A stretch of DNA of 64,000 nt from Monarcha castaneiventris obscurior (GCA_026261815.1 JAMPIT010000575.1:39781501-39845500), one strand, 5' to 3'. Positions 1 through 12,990 are shown, counted from the first letter of the stretch. Notes: generated from the sequence alone by a model not told the origin. Translations and numbers: made by a program.

Positions 1-1841
1 GCTTCAGCTACCTCTCTGCAGTACCTGGGAAGAACATTAGCCAACTTCAACAGGGCAAGAGAGAGACATATAAGGATTGCAGAGAAGAACTGAAAACCCG
101 TGTAACAAACCTAGAGCATCAACACACTTGGTGTTGCAGAAGTTTTAATAAACTGCAGAACCAGTCTCATCCCTTCTTGCAAGCTGGGTAGCACCTGGAA
201 GAAAAGTTTCATAAGTGGAGCAATACTTGATGTGGCTCTATGCAGGTGTTACCCAGAGAGCTCAAAGACTGCAGATTTTGGCATTGTCAGTGAGGTTTTC
301 AAATAGTGGGCTTTGGCAAGGTTACAATTTGAGAACCTGCTATTACACAAGTGAGTCTGTATTGGGCTCTAGAAAGCTTTATTTTTTTCCCAGAAATGTT
401 GATCATCTCTTCCTTTCTCTCACAAAGAGCATTGAGTTGAAAAAGGATGATAGAAAGCCTAAAGAGAGTATGACAGTTTAACAGAAGCCTTGGAAGAAAG
501 TCACAGGATAATTTAATAGTTGTTTTCTTTAACAGGCCTTGTAGAAAATGTCTGTTATTTTATTTATATTTTAAACACTGAATGAGATTCTTTTTCTGTC
601 TTGAAAGGCTGTGCCTGAGAACTGCCAAGGTTGAAATATTGCAAGGAGAAAAAGAATGCAGTTTATAGTAAACCTCAAAACTCCAGTAGGTATCAAGGAT
701 ACTCAGTCTGGAAGATAAAACAAAGGTCCAAAAATTATAATCTGTTGAGCAGCTAAATCTGTCAATCCTAAAATGACCAGTGGAAAATTTCTATAAAATT
801 TTTGATGAAGAATTCACAGAATGGCTCTGTGAATTTTTCAATATTGCGTAACAGAAAAAAGAAAAAAACAAAAAAACAAAACCAGAAAATAGTAAATTCT
901 CAAAAATTTTGGCATATAATCCACCTTAATACGCAGTGACCACATGAGTAAGATACAAAAAAAATCTATATGACAACTAGATATGGTATGTTTTTCCCTT
1001 CATCTGAAATCACTGGAGACAGAAGATATTTGGGCATTGTGCAGTGGGTAAAGTGAAGGGCAGGGGAAGGATAGAGAATTGCAGATAGGTGAGGAGGGGA
1101 GAAGGAGGACAACACTGTCCTATGATTCAAGAATCACCTGTAACATGGGAGACGTGTAACCTACTTCAGAACAAAAAAATACTCAAACAAGAGGTTTCCA
1201 CATCCTAACTTCATGGCTCAAGCACCCAGATGCCTGTAATTGTAAGGACAGCTTGTCTTTTCCAAATAACCTTCAGTCTCTACACATTCGAAATCTCCAA
1301 GTCTGAAAATATTTTAAAAGATTGGTGGTTGGGTTTGAGAGTGGTGGTGGGTTTGTTTGGCTTTTTTTATTTCATTTTTCAAACATAAAGCAAAGCCACT
1401 TCTCTGCCAAGAAAAGGAATAAAGGAACTCCAGACAGCCCCAGGCACTCACTGGAAATAAGGAACTCATAAGCCAGGAAAAAATTAAGCTTAACTGCTTT
1501 AGGTAATGGGTATATTTCTATATGGGTAGAAATCATAGATACAGACAAGTTGTCTCAGCTCCAGACACACTTTGTAGTGTAGTACTGCTCTGCTTAGGCA
1601 CAACTGGTTTGTGCTGCTTTGAAAATGAAGCTTTTGTCTCAGCTGTGGCACAGCTGCAGAGGGAAGGGAACAGCAGAGAGCTGCAAGTAGCAGGAGTGGG
1701 ATGAGGAATGGAATGGGACAGAGCTGGAGCTGAGTGTGATGTAGCAATTTTTAGACAAAACCCAAATAGCTTCCTGAACTTTCACTCCAGCAATCAATGT
1801 AGGGTGTTGTCTGGAAATGGAAGGGGATGGGGATACAATGA

Positions 1842-1879
1842 GAGGGAGGAAGGAAGGAACGAAGGAAGGAAGAAAGAAA
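1842..1879. repeat. GGAA/GAAA purine microsatellite
   Basis: Imperfect tandem GGAA units grade into GAAA units, giving an almost pure purine run on the plus strand. Several overlapping frames on both strands cross it and are low-complexity artefacts. Confidence 0.85.
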
Positions 1880-2197
1880 GTCTTCATCTGTCTTTCCTGG
1901 GACCTTAGTGGAGTCCTTTCTGCAGTGAACACTGTAGGGACATGGCATTTTCATACCAGATTGAGGATCAGTCCAACTTCCTATGTTAGAGAAGAACCAG
2001 TTCTAAACACTTTGTAGAAAGGCAATAGCAGATTAGATTGTATCTCCAAAGGTCTCATTTACTCTCCACATATCTCGGTGGCAAAACTATTTTCATCACT
2101 TAAAGCCAACATCTTCCCCAAAAAATAAAGAGGTTAGAAATAAGGATGGTAATATAAATTGGATTTTTATACTGAAATTACAACACACATTTGAGTC

Positions 2198-2235
2198 ATT
2201 ATCAGCCTTTTTTTTTTTTTAAGAAGGCTGATAAT
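2198..2235. repeat. Perfect 12-bp inverted repeat around a T-run
   Basis: The left arm ATTATCAGCCTT (2198-2209) is exactly complementary to the right arm AAGGCTGATAAT (2224-2235). The 14-nt loop is mostly T. The transcript of either strand could fold into a stable hairpin. There are no flanking features that would make it a transposon end. Confidence 0.85.
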
Positions 2236-4258
2236 ATTAAGAAAACATGCAATTATATGAACAGTATCAAGAAAAAGAAATCATTACAAAATTTGCAATA
2301 TGACTGAGGACAGGATGGAATTTATAGAATAAATCTGTCATTCTGAAAAAAGGACATATGTTTCTTTGCGACAGCCAGTCTGGTGAGCAAGTGAAGTGGT
2401 CAACAATGTCCATGTCAGACCATTCTTTTCAAACTCGCTTTAATTTTCTGTCATCCCATGGAGAGTTTCCAGTGATGTCTTGGATGCAGGCTTAGGCCTA
2501 GTACACTATTGCTTTATTCAAGCAGCATGTGAAGAATGTCTCTAAAGCTCCACTGTTGTTTCTTAGTATATGCTTTCCTCTGGATATAATCTTATGTCTT
2601 CTAGAGTAGAAAACATGGGTATTGTCAGGTCCTGTAAAGAATAATTTTAGAAAGCCAAAATCAGAGACATAGTCCCAAACCAGTTAATAAAAGCCCCTGC
2701 CCATTCGGCAAGGATGCAAAACCTGCTGGGCATTTTGACAGCTAGAGGATCCTGCTAAACGTCTGTTTAGGGTTTTGACTAATCTGTTTTCAAAGGAAAG
2801 GATGCTCAGAGAAGCTCACTGACATTAATACAATGCCTAATACCTTTAGAAAAAGGTGCTATGTCAGCATAAAGTATCATTATTAATGTTTAATATTCTT
2901 TAGTTTCAGTGATGGAGCTGTTCCTTTCAGAACAGAGGGTCCTTTGTACAAGTGTCACCTGGGAGATATTAATCACAGATGTCCTTCGGATATATGGCAT
3001 GTGTTGAGAACAGCCATGCCTGTATCCGTGAGCACACGCCCTTAAGACCTCACATTGCACATTTCACTGATAGGTTCACGTAACACCATGGCCTTGAAAA
3101 CAACTCATAGGGAAAGGATATTTCCATCTGATAAAATTGTTCCACTGCAGAAAAAAATACCATGAAAAAGCAGCAAAACTATTTCCCAAATGTCTCCTAA
3201 GGCTAGCTTCCGTGTAAATTTGGGAAAGAGAGCAAAGTTCCAGATTCTGAATATTTTAAATAGCCACTTTTTGACTGTTCTGTTCAGCTCTATCTGAGAA
3301 CTTCTTTATGGCCATTATGAGTCTGGGAGAGAAACATGGGGAGAAAGGAAGGAACTCTTGATAATTTTTCTCAGAAATTTCATACTTTAAATTTGGTTGT
3401 CTCAGTAGAAAATGTGAGAGTTTTTTCTAATTTTTTTGTGTCATGGTGCCATTTTCTCAGGTAAATTAAAATCCCATGACCATCTGCAATTCCCTGGGTT
3501 CGCTGTTTTGGACCATTACATCAAGTTTGTAGTATCAAATTTCTAGTTTCAAGTATTCTCCAAGTCATAATGCATCCAGTTCTGCCTCTGCCCTGTATCC
3601 TTGTCTTTCTCACTTCTTTACTATATGTTAGAACCTCAAATTCTGCACTAACTGGGAACTGGAAGAGAGTAAATATTATTTAATACCTGATTTTTAATTC
3701 AGGTTGATAACTAAATCAAATATTACAGATTGCATTTGGCTGGTTGAAAAACAAATAGGTTCACTGAGAATAGTCCTAGACTACTTTTTTGTGCCACCAT
3801 TAGGGTTTGGAAACATTTTTTACCTGACCTTCCTTCAAACTAGAAGACCCATAGACTCCTGGTTTCATTCTTGGACTGATCCACCTATCTGCAATCTCTT
3901 TTTTATTGATATGTATTTTGAGATATTTTGTCTGTATGCAACAGTGTCTTTTTAACAAAATAAATCAAAGCCTGTCTTAATTAATGTCTCTGCCCTTATT
4001 CACTTGGCAGACAGAAATGTTAAAATGTCACCTGTTCTGTGAATGCTGGGGGTGCTAAAGAACATCTGACACTATGCTATCAAGATAAACAAGAGTAGGT
4101 AAAGGTTTTCCTTCTCCTGGAAAATTCTGAAGTTTCAAAACCTTGAGTAGAGTGAAGTGGAATGACCCACAGGCTTCACACAGTTTTCATGAAAAATGAA
4201 ATCTTAGAATAAATCTGCAAGTCCAGAACGTTTTTTATCTATATGTGCATAAGCATGT

Positions 4259-4282
4259 ATTCAGGTATGGATTCAGGTATGG
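4259..4282. repeat. 12-bp exact tandem duplication
   Basis: The unit ATTCAGGTATGG occurs twice head to tail with no mismatch and is followed by the first two bases of a third copy. It looks like a recent replication-slippage duplication. Confidence 0.85.
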
Positions 4283-5200
4283 ATACAGAACTGTTGAGGT
4301 GAAAAAGAAGAATCCTGGAACAATTGTTTCTTTCCAATCCAATTCTTTTGTTTGTTTGTTTTTGTGCTAATGTTAAAACCAGCCAAAACATCCTAAACAA
4401 ATAAACAAGACCAAACTCAAAACCAAAACCAAATGAGGGCAAAAAGGGCTGCATTGTAAAGCAAGAAGGTTTTCTTTGTCTAAAATCCGAGACACAAAAT
4501 GTACTTTTAATGCTTTAAGCTTTCCTAGCAAAAGAAGCCATTCTGTAAAAGTTGATTTAGAGCATAAATCTTTCTGAAAAAGGCTTGCAGGTGAAACAAT
4601 TTTCTACCATTTCATATCTTGAGGGGAAACTGTAGGTGACCTCTGGAGTCTTAGTCAGCACCAGAACACTCAACACAGCAAGGACAAGCAAGCACCTGCA
4701 GTCCTCTCAGTCAGTGCTCCCTTTGGCCACTTCCAAACTGACCTGCAGCTGTAGGCTGGAGACTTTTTTTCTTTCCTAAAGCACAGAGGTACAAGATTTG
4801 ATAAGCACCTATCTGACCTATATGCCTGAGTTTTCCTTTCTATGAAAATCATGTTATGGAAGGAAGGGAGAAGAGGACAGCTACTGGTAGGGCACTCCTG
4901 GGGCACCAGTTTGTTATGTACTCTTTATGTACTCCTGGGAAAAATCTTTTATATCTGGTACCGTAAATACAGGCAGTGGATGCACATACACATAGAGAAA
5001 AAAGGATTTTTGTCCTAAATCATATCTCACACCTTTGGTCCAAAGCTCAACACTAAATTGGAGTATTGAGTCTTTAATTTAGCAGGAATCATACAAGGAA
5101 AAAAAACTCAAACAAACAAAACATAAAAGCAAACAAATCCTATTTTACTGTAAGGATGACTGTACAATAGAACAGGTGTCCAGAAATGTTGTGTGAAGCC

Positions 5201-5295
5201 TTCATCCTTGGGCTCTTTCAAAACCTAGCTGGATATAGCCCTGGGCAACCTGCACTAGAAGACCTTGCTTTGCACAAAGGATTGGTATGCATCCA
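5201..5295 (+). mobile_element. CR1 LINE 3' fragment, old and diverged
   Basis: The stretch carries the typical order of words of a CR1 3' region: a TTCAAAACC-type phrase, CTGGATAT, then CCTGGGCAACCTGC, then ACTAG, then a degraded GGATTGG block. That order matches the end of avian CR1 elements in plus orientation. The terminal octamer tail is not recognisable, and the copy is more diverged than the others in the window. It is a 5'-truncated dead fragment with no coding capacity. Confidence 0.72.
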
Positions 5296-7391
5296 TTGCC
5301 TGGAGCAGATACTTCATGTACTCATTGTCTTGTAGGATTGGGCCTTCTGATCTTTATTTTACCATTGTGTGTCTTTTAATAAATACAGAAGATGGGTAGA
5401 CTAATTTTCTTTCTCTACTTTCTTCACTGATCACAGCAACTTCTTAGAAAGAAGCACTTCTGACAAACCTGAATGGAAAATATACGTTGTGCACAAAAAC
5501 CTATTATCAGTAAACCAAACTTTTTTTTATTTTGGCAGAAAACAGGATAATTTGAGAACCAATAATGGTTTCCCTTGGTCAAGTAGGGGGAGAAAAGCAA
5601 AATGTTCTAACAGATGACTGACAAAAGGATTCTGGTTTTAAGCCATCTTTGGTACCCACGACAGTCTTTCATTGAAGCAGGAGTCAAATTAGAGAATACA
5701 GTTAAATGACAGAGGGACCCAAAATGCATAATAAGGGGACCACTTACAACTAATTCCACCTACTTGATTAGGATTAATTTAGTAGTCTTTGTGCTCGAAT
5801 TCTTTCTTCATTTTTGGGGTTTTTTTTCTGCTCTGTTATTCTCTTACTCATTTGGATAGGGATCCTTCCTCCTCCCAGAGATCCCTCCTGAATGATGTTG
5901 CTTATTTTTCACCAAATATTTAATAAAACCAGACCAGAGAAAACAGAATGCACCAAATGTGCATACTTTGTGAGGTTTATTCCAGAGGAAGAGTGGTACT
6001 GGCATGTGAGCATCAAGCTCCTTCCTGTGCTCCTTTTTTGAATGCACATTCCAGGTTTTCTCATATGAACACACAACTGTTGGAAAGACATTGGACACAC
6101 ATACAAGTACCTACAGATGCATTCTGTCTCTGCAGAATTTTCCTCATGTCATTTTAAACAAGAACTTGCTTTTACTACATTTCAGATAATTCCTCACAAG
6201 CTTAATCTTTTCCACAGTTCTCTCTCTAATTTGGAACAGTGAAGGACTTGTTACCCTTTCCGTTTTCCAAATAATTCCTTAAAAACTGCATTAAGTGCCT
6301 TTATCTGAGAACATGCAAAATGATCCTAGTAACAATTACATGGTTTATCTCCTTAATAGGTACAATAGAGAAGCCAGTGACCTAGAACCCTTTTCATATC
6401 TTTGATCATTGAGCAAATAGTAAGATCTCTCTCTCTTTACCCCTAATATGCTGGACACCTTACTGCTACATGAATGAAATCTGAAGTCATACTGAGTCCT
6501 GTAGAAAGCTAGAGCTCTTTCTTGGACGTGCTATAGAAATTATTTGCAATTGAAGTAAAGGGAAAAATAAGGAAAACTATTCAAATCTAAGTTTTGTAGA
6601 TCTTTTTACTTGTTAACAGTGGGACAAATTCCTTGGCAACAGTCACTGGTGCTGAAAACAGCAGTCTTCCAGACAAACCATGCAAACAGTTCTGTAATGA
6701 TTTAAAGACTTCAAATAAGTAGCAGGATCAGTTCCAGCTGAAACACAGACTTTTACCTTGTCCACAGACTTAATTTAAAGTGTTTGCTGAGCCTGGAAAA
6801 CAGTTTTTCTCAGAGGGGACACTTCTGCTCTGATGGATTTTGTCTTTTGGTGGGAAAGAGAAGGGAGAAAGGACAAGACTCATTCCAGAAGTTTCCACTT
6901 GCTATGCTGACCTTTTAACTGAAAATAAAAGATGAATAACCGAATTATTCCTGCCTTTTCCAACCAAGTAACAGATACTTTCAGTATTTCAGAAGAGATG
7001 AGAACACCCAAGAGGTACCATTTCACAGGTTTAATAAGTCTGATATTATGCATGCCTCACAGTGGTGACTGATTTATTCTTGCTTTATTGTGCATATCAA
7101 CTTTGTAAGAAGCTCCTTTTTGCCTCACAAAACAGTGGTGCATGGTGTTCACAATCTCTCTGTACAATTACTGGAGAAAGAAGGAAGTGTCCAGGGCATT
7201 TCCACCATGTGGTGGAATTTCTCATTACCTACCCACTACGTAGAGAACCTAAGAACATACAAAATTTAATTGAAGCCACAAATTTGGAGAATTTATTGAA
7301 ACAGATGCCTCTCTACACATTTATATGCACTCTGTAAGTAATCAAAGACCAGCTAAAATATGTACACCAGTAAAGCTCTAAGGTGTGGAGC
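5296..7391. other. Non-coding AT-rich stretch
   Basis: I see no gene, RNA or recognisable transposon. Open frames here are under 100 codons and overlap on opposite strands without conserved motifs. Confidence 0.6.
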
Positions 7392-7479
7392 CACAGAATC
7401 ACAGATACACTGAATAAGCTGAGTTGGATCATCCACAAGGATCATCTAGTCCAGTTCCTTGCCCTGCACAGGTCCATCC

Positions 7480-8150
7480 CTAAGAGTCACACCAGGTGCT
7501 TAAGAGTATTGTTGAAACCCTTCTTGAACTCTGCCAGGCTGGTGCTGTGACCACTTCCCTGGGGAGCCTGTTCCAGTGCCCAACCACCCTCTGGGTGAAG
7601 AACGTTTTCCTGATATCCAACCTAAGTCTTCCCTGACACAGCTTCATGCCGTTCCCTTGAGTCCTGTCACTGGTCACCACAGACAAGAGATCAGTGCCTG
7701 CCCCTCGGCTTCCCCTTAAGAGAAAGTTGCAGACTGCCCTGAGGTCTTCCCTTAGTCTCCTCCAGGATAAATGCACCAAGTGACCTCAACTACTCCTAAT
7801 AAGATCTCCCCTCAAGGCCCTTCATCATCTTCATTGCCCTCCTTTGGACACTCTCCAATAGTTTAATGCCTTTCTTACACTGTGGCACCCAAAACTGCCC
7901 CCAGCACTGGAGGTGAGGCTGCCCCAGGGCAGAGCAGAGCAGGACAATCCCCTCCCTTGCCTGGCTGCCGATGCTGTGCCTGATGCACCTTGGACAGGGT
8001 TGGCCCTCCTGGCTGCCAGGGCACTGCTGACTTGTGTTCAACTTGCAATCAACCAGGACCCCCAGATGCCTTTCCATGGTGCTGCTTTGCAGTCTCTCAT
8101 TCCTCAGACTGTACACCCAGGGTTCTGTCCCATCCCAGGTGCAGAATCAG
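7480..8150 (-). pseudogene. CR1 ORF2 C-terminal part of reverse transcriptase
   Basis: The minus-strand frame 8116 to 7796 contains MERHLGVLVDCKLN and then LLESVQRRAMKMMKGLE, the usual post-palm C-terminal region of CR1 ORF2. A second frame (7779 to 7480) continues with [21 protein letters not shown] and the end of the ORF, so a frameshift lies between them. The palm with its active-site Asp pair is not present. The loss is an internal deletion, because both endonuclease and C-terminus remain in the right order. Confidence 0.86.
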
Positions 8151-8297
8151 GCACCCACATCACCCGACCTTGCTTCCACTGGGCATACACCTTCTTTTTT
8201 TACCTTATTTCCTAGAGAAGATTCCTGTTCAGCCAAGCTGGCCTTGTGCCTCACCTGCTTGACTTCTGACATTTGCGAATTACGTGCTCCTGTGCCT

Positions 8298-9163
8298 TTA
8301 GGAGGTGATTAAAAATGACCAGAACTGATGAATCCTGGTACCTGCAAAAACATTTTCCAAGGAGACCTTACTCATTAATTCCCCAAACAGGCTGAAGTCT
8401 GTTCTCCTCATGTCCAGAGCTGTTTTCCTGGCACTTCTGTCAACAGAGACTTTAAACTCAATTGTTTCACCATCTCTGTGGCCAAGAAAGCCACCAGTGT
8501 CCACTTTGCCCACAAGATCCTCTCTGTTGACAAGCAGCAGATCAAGGAAGGCATCTTTCTGAGTTGACTCCCTTAAGACCTGCTTCATAAAGTTGTCATC
8601 TAGGCTTTTTGGAATCTTCTGTCTCAGCTTGTGCCAGCTGTGTGATGCTCCAACCTAATTACTGGCAAGCCAAGGTCCCCTGTAAGGACAAGGGCAGTTA
8701 ACTTGGAAGTGTCCCTTAGTTCCTCAAAGAATAATTTGTCAGGGTCTTCATCCTGGCTAGGAGGTCTATAGAAGATTCCCACAGTGATACCCACGTTATT
8801 TGTTTGCCCCTAGATTCTTATCCAGAGGCTCTCAACTGTGCTATTTCCAAGTGTGAGCTTCATACATTTCAACCCTTCTATTCCATACAGTGCCACCCCT
8901 CGACCTCTTCTGCCCTGCCTATCCCTCCTGAAGAGCCTGTAACCATCCAACAGGGCACTCCAATCACCGGACTCATCCCACCAGGTTTCACTGATGCCAA
9001 GAATGTCAAATCTCTGGGACTGGGCCAAAGTTTTGGGCTCCTTTTTTTTGTTCCTTATGCTGCAGGCATTAGTGTAAAAACATTTCAGGTGCGGTTCATT
9101 GTAGCCAACACCTGAGACATATTGAGGAATTCTATTAGTGCTCGTGTGGTGGCTGGCGAACAT
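8298..9163 (-). pseudogene. CR1 ORF2 endonuclease domain, decayed
   Basis: This is the apurinic/apyrimidinic-type endonuclease region that nicks target DNA for CR1 insertion. The frame 9163 to 8810 contains ACSIRNKK followed by FDILGISETWWDES, the start of the domain including the metal-binding Glu region. Translation continues past a frame change as GITVGIFYRPPSQ and then as 8588 to 8298. The block expected to read GDFN reads GDLG, and the Ser-Asp-His block after GFLGH reads RDG, so the residues expected to be catalytic are lost. Frameshift and substitutions together make this non-functional. Confidence 0.88.
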
Positions 9164-9595
9164 ACATTGTGCTGGGGTGACCAGAGGGGCTCCCCTGGGT
9201 GCATTCCTCTTTGGGATGACCTGTCCCAGTTTGAATCCCCCGGTTGTCTGTCAGCCTGGTCACTCCCCCAGAGTTCTCCCATTGGTCCCCGCTCCTGGTG
9301 TCGCCTTTCCCCTCGGCCCCAGGAAAAACCCTGAGTTAGCCATGCTGTTGGTATTTGCCTCTACACCTTTTGACAGTGAGCATGAATAAATCCTGCCAGA
9401 ATGCAAGCAGATACCCTTTCTGACTCTTTGTCATGGACTTAATACTGAACCTGCCCAGGCACCTGTGGGAGCACGCAGGACCCCACGGAGCCAGGCAATT
9501 ACAGTATTATGCTCGTTTCCTCAAGTTTTGGCACACTGTCCTCTTGCTCATCACGGGCCAGCCTGGTTTTGTCCCTTTTACCCTTCCAAGTCAGT

Positions 9596-9968
9596 TTAAA
9601 TCTCTGTCAACAAGACTAGCTCCTGTGCTAGAACTCTTTTTCCCTTCTGAGATAGGTGCAACCCATCAGGTGTCAGTAGACCAGGTGTTGAGTAGATTGT
9701 CCCATGGTCAACAAACCCAAAATTTTTCTGCTGCAACAACCTCAGAGCCATGCATTGACTTGATTGACGGATCGGCTTATTCCTATCAATATTTTTTCTT
9801 GTTACTGAAAGAATCAAGGAAATCCCTTCCTGTGCTTCTGATCCCTCTACCAATTGTTCCAGGGCCCTGGAGTCTCTTTTGATTGCCCTTGGACTTTGTT
9901 ATTTTATCACTGCCAGCTTGCACAACCAATAGTGAATAGTAATCAGGGTCCTGAGGGACAGAAGACAA
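9596..9968 (-). pseudogene. CR1 ORF1 remnant with esterase-like C-terminus
   Basis: CR1 ORF1 products are RNA-binding proteins, many with a C-terminal SGNH-type esterase region. Two overlapping minus-strand frames (9968 to 9786 and 9853 to 9596) cover consecutive parts of it, so a frameshift lies near 9855. The downstream piece carries DGLHLSQKGKRVLAQEL, which fits the conserved C-terminal block in which Asp-x-x-His would be catalytic (the esterase role is family knowledge). The N-terminal part of ORF1 is missing. It is a dead copy, and the plus-strand frame of 149 codons that crosses it is only its shadow. Confidence 0.82.
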
Positions 9969-12011
9969 TCTTTAGTAAAAGCATGCCATTTCCAACAGCA
10001 AAACAGTGTCACAGCTACACCACCATATTTTTCCTGTGAGAGAACGAGAGTTCCTGTGAGAATCTGAGAACCAAGATGCTATGGGTAATACTGGGAAAAC
10101 CCATCCATATGATAGCAACCCAGTAAACTGGGTATTTTCAAGAGTTTCTGCCATTCTGAAGATTGCAGAAACACAGCATACAGAAACACAGAAACAAATT
10201 AAAAGCACTCACAGTAATTTCTAAGGGATAAGGAAATCCCTGTGATAGCTTTGTTTGAAAATTGATACCTTGCATGGTTTTGCGGAAATCTGTCAGTACA
10301 TGTTACCTCATGTCTATATAGCCGATTATTATAAGAGTTAATCACCACATCCCCTACCTAAAGCCATAATCCTTCATTTGTAATTGCACAATTATTTAGC
10401 ATCGTAACAAATCATATTATTACAGTGTGTTACAAATCTAAGTGAGAAATAAATGGCAAGAGATGGGATTTCTTAAAGGAAGAAAACAGTCTTTAAAGAC
10501 CAGTGGCAAGGAAGAAGAGGTATGTAACAGGGCTGAGAGAGTGTAGTTAGAATTGTCACCTTTCTTCCACAAGTGTCACTGTTTCATTTTCCCTCTACAG
10601 TTCTCTGGAATTTACCTATTTGTCTTGTTCTAAATCCCACAAAAGGCTGCGATTCCTACTGATTTTCCAGTTTTACCTCTTTTCCACTGATCTGCAAGTG
10701 AGGGCAGCTAGTTTGACAGTAAAAATAAGCTCATGCAAAACTGCTTGTTTGATGTTGTTTGTATAGGATTCTTTATTTTGTGAATACTTTTACTTCTGAG
10801 AGTACCAATAAACAGGCATCAAACACAGTTTGACTAAGTAAAACTCAAAAAAGTGGTAAAACTCACACTGACTTTACTGAAGTCATACCTTCCTAACTGC
10901 GGATTGCAGTCTTTCATCCATGCAGAAAGATTAGTCTGAGTGATCACCATGTGAGCATCAAACCTTATCTTTCCCTGTGTCAGAATCCAACCTACTGATG
11001 TGAACAGGGGGTGAGCAATGTCGTCTCAGACCTTTCTTGGTTGGGTGACTTGAAGACCCAGAGGCTGTCCATCCACAAGTAGCAATTCTGCTGTGTGCAC
11101 ATATCTGAAGCATTCCTGTCCATTTCATGTAGGCCAGCACAGGGCTTTAAAATGATAACATCATATACAGAGGCCTTTGTATACTTATTTGTATAATTAT
11201 TTTGATTACTCAGGTGGTCACAGAGAATATTCTGACACCATTACTGCCTCAGTAATATAAATCTAGAGGGAGAAACAAATCCTCAATTTATTTAATATAT
11301 GACAGATATTTTACCAGTTGGGACAAAGTCTCAGGGCTGAAAATTAAAAAATTAAATGTAGCGATCAATGTACCAAAGAGAATGGTCCTGTGTAGGTACT
11401 TTGCCTCATTTGGCCCTTTTCATGTATGTCTTTTCAATTGTGTTGTGACTCACAGGCTCATTGTGAGCTCTTTGTTGAGGCAACTGCATTCTTCTGGTCC
11501 ATTATTCTCAAGGTTTTGTTTTGGTTTAGTTTTTATTTTATTTTATGAGAGTAGGACACTACCAAAAAGAATGTTTATTAAAACTACTAAGTGCAAGTTG
11601 TTTTGTGTACTGAATTGAGAAACAACATTAAAAAAAAACCCCACAAAAATAAAAAACCTAAATCAAAACAAAAGGAAAAAATCTGTCTAAAAGATGGCAA
11701 GTCAAGTATAGAAGGGAGAAAGAAGGGGAATCAACTCAGTGCAACATCTGCTTCAGGCTAAACCATTGAAATTTAATTCATTTTCATACAGCATCTTTCA
11801 AACAAACCTCTCAAAACATTTTATAGTAAGAGATAAAATGACAAGATAACTTGTTACAGAAGAGGTTATTGCAATTCTCTCATAGACAGCAAATGAAGGA
11901 AACTGTTCAGCAACAGACTGGTCCAGTGAAAAAAAGAATGCATATTTAAAGGAGAGGAAAAGTATTATCCTTACACAGTGTAACAGAAACAAGAGATGAA
12001 TAATAATCACA

Positions 12012-12058
12012 TGGATGAGGATGAGCATAGTGACAGGGACGGGGATGAGGATGAGGAT
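12012..12058. repeat. Imperfect GATGAG minisatellite
   Basis: Units of GATGAG and close variants are repeated with an interrupting GTGACAGGGACGG segment. The run is purine-rich on the plus strand. Confidence 0.8.
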
Positions 12059-12956
12059 AAGAAAGTTTCGCCTTGTATAAAAACTTGCATCTATTATATT
12101 TATGTAGTAACTAAATTTCATGGTCTTGCAGAGTAGGTAAATTCATTTTGTAAATGGAAAAATCTAGACTAAAAAATTACTCTAATAGGACTCTTCTAGG
12201 AACAGAGGCAGCTTCCTACTCACAGTAGCTGAAGGATGAGAAATGAAACTGCCAGTACATACCAGGACAAGGATAAAAAAGCCATCTCTGTTACTTTTGT
12301 CATATCCAGTACTTTCCCAGTTTTTGGTGGAACAGTGGATGGTACTTTTCAGTAGGTCCATGAGTGCTAGAATTCCAGTTTGAATCCTTGAATTATTTAT
12401 TGGAAGTACAGTTTTTCCATTGGTCTGTCATCTCTGAAGATCACAAAACAAGTCAGTGTCAGGGACATGGATGTGACAGAGGAGCCATCCCCAGTGCTGA
12501 GCTCCAGGCGCCAGGAAGATGACATCAATTCAGAGAAGAAAGGGACAAGAAAAGGGGCTGGGAAAGGCAACTCCCATCCAGTTTTGATTGCACAATAGTA
12601 TACAAGGACTGTTTGATGATTTGACAGTAGAAGACAGAAGTACTCATATTCTCTGGTAATGAAAGCAAGGGAAAGAAATGCTAGTTTTAGAAGACTGTAT
12701 TTTCACAGAGAAGGGAAACAATAGAGAATTAAACTATGGAAAAGAAGATGAATGCAAAATCTTAGAGTAAAGCATCATTTTTTTCATTGTTTACATGCTG
12801 AATAATTTTTGACAGTCAGACACCCAATGTCTGTGCAAGCAGAGAAGAGATTAGCACTGCTCCTATGTATTGTCTGTCTTCGGAGGACTAAGAGAGTACA
12901 AATTCTTCATTTTTAGTCAGTGTACTTTCCCTGGCATTCAGCTTCCATGGTTTTAC

Positions 12957-12990
12957 TCTATTTTTTTCCTCATTCTATTTTTTTCCTCAC
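12957..12990. repeat. 17-bp tandem duplication
   Basis: TCTATTTTTTTCCTCAT is followed at once by the same 17 bases with a single change at the last position. Simple slippage duplication of a pyrimidine tract. Confidence 0.88.

Larger units (their letters stand above)
1..5200. other. Non-coding AT-rich stretch
   Basis: No exon-like frame, RNA gene or recognisable transposon is visible here. The open frames are all short (under about 100 codons) and have no conserved look. The stretch holds a GGAA-type microsatellite, a perfect hairpin around a T-run, a 12-bp tandem duplication and a short TTTG repeat at 4346-4364, described separately where useful. It probably lies upstream of the CpG-island promoter near 28 kb, but whether it is intergenic or intronic cannot be told from the sequence. 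Confidence 0.6.
7392..9970 (-). mobile_element. CR1 LINE, near-complete order but internally deleted
   Basis: Read on the minus strand, the element runs from an ORF1 remnant (about 9968 to 9596) through an ORF2 endonuclease remnant (9163 to 8298) to the C-terminal end of the reverse-transcriptase ORF (about 8150 to 7480). It ends with a CR1 3' terminus whose plus-strand complement begins CACAGAATCACAG at 7392. The catalytic reverse-transcriptase core is absent: endonuclease-linker sequence joins directly to the RT C-terminal part at about 8150-8170. Several frameshifts and stops separate the pieces, so it cannot move by itself. The left end of ORF1 is also missing, so the copy is 5'-truncated near 9970. 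It is GC-richer than the flanking DNA. Confidence 0.93.

Noticed and set aside
9433..9882. 149-codon plus-strand open frame
   Set aside because: It is antisense to the CR1 ORF1 remnant, which is the meaningful reading.
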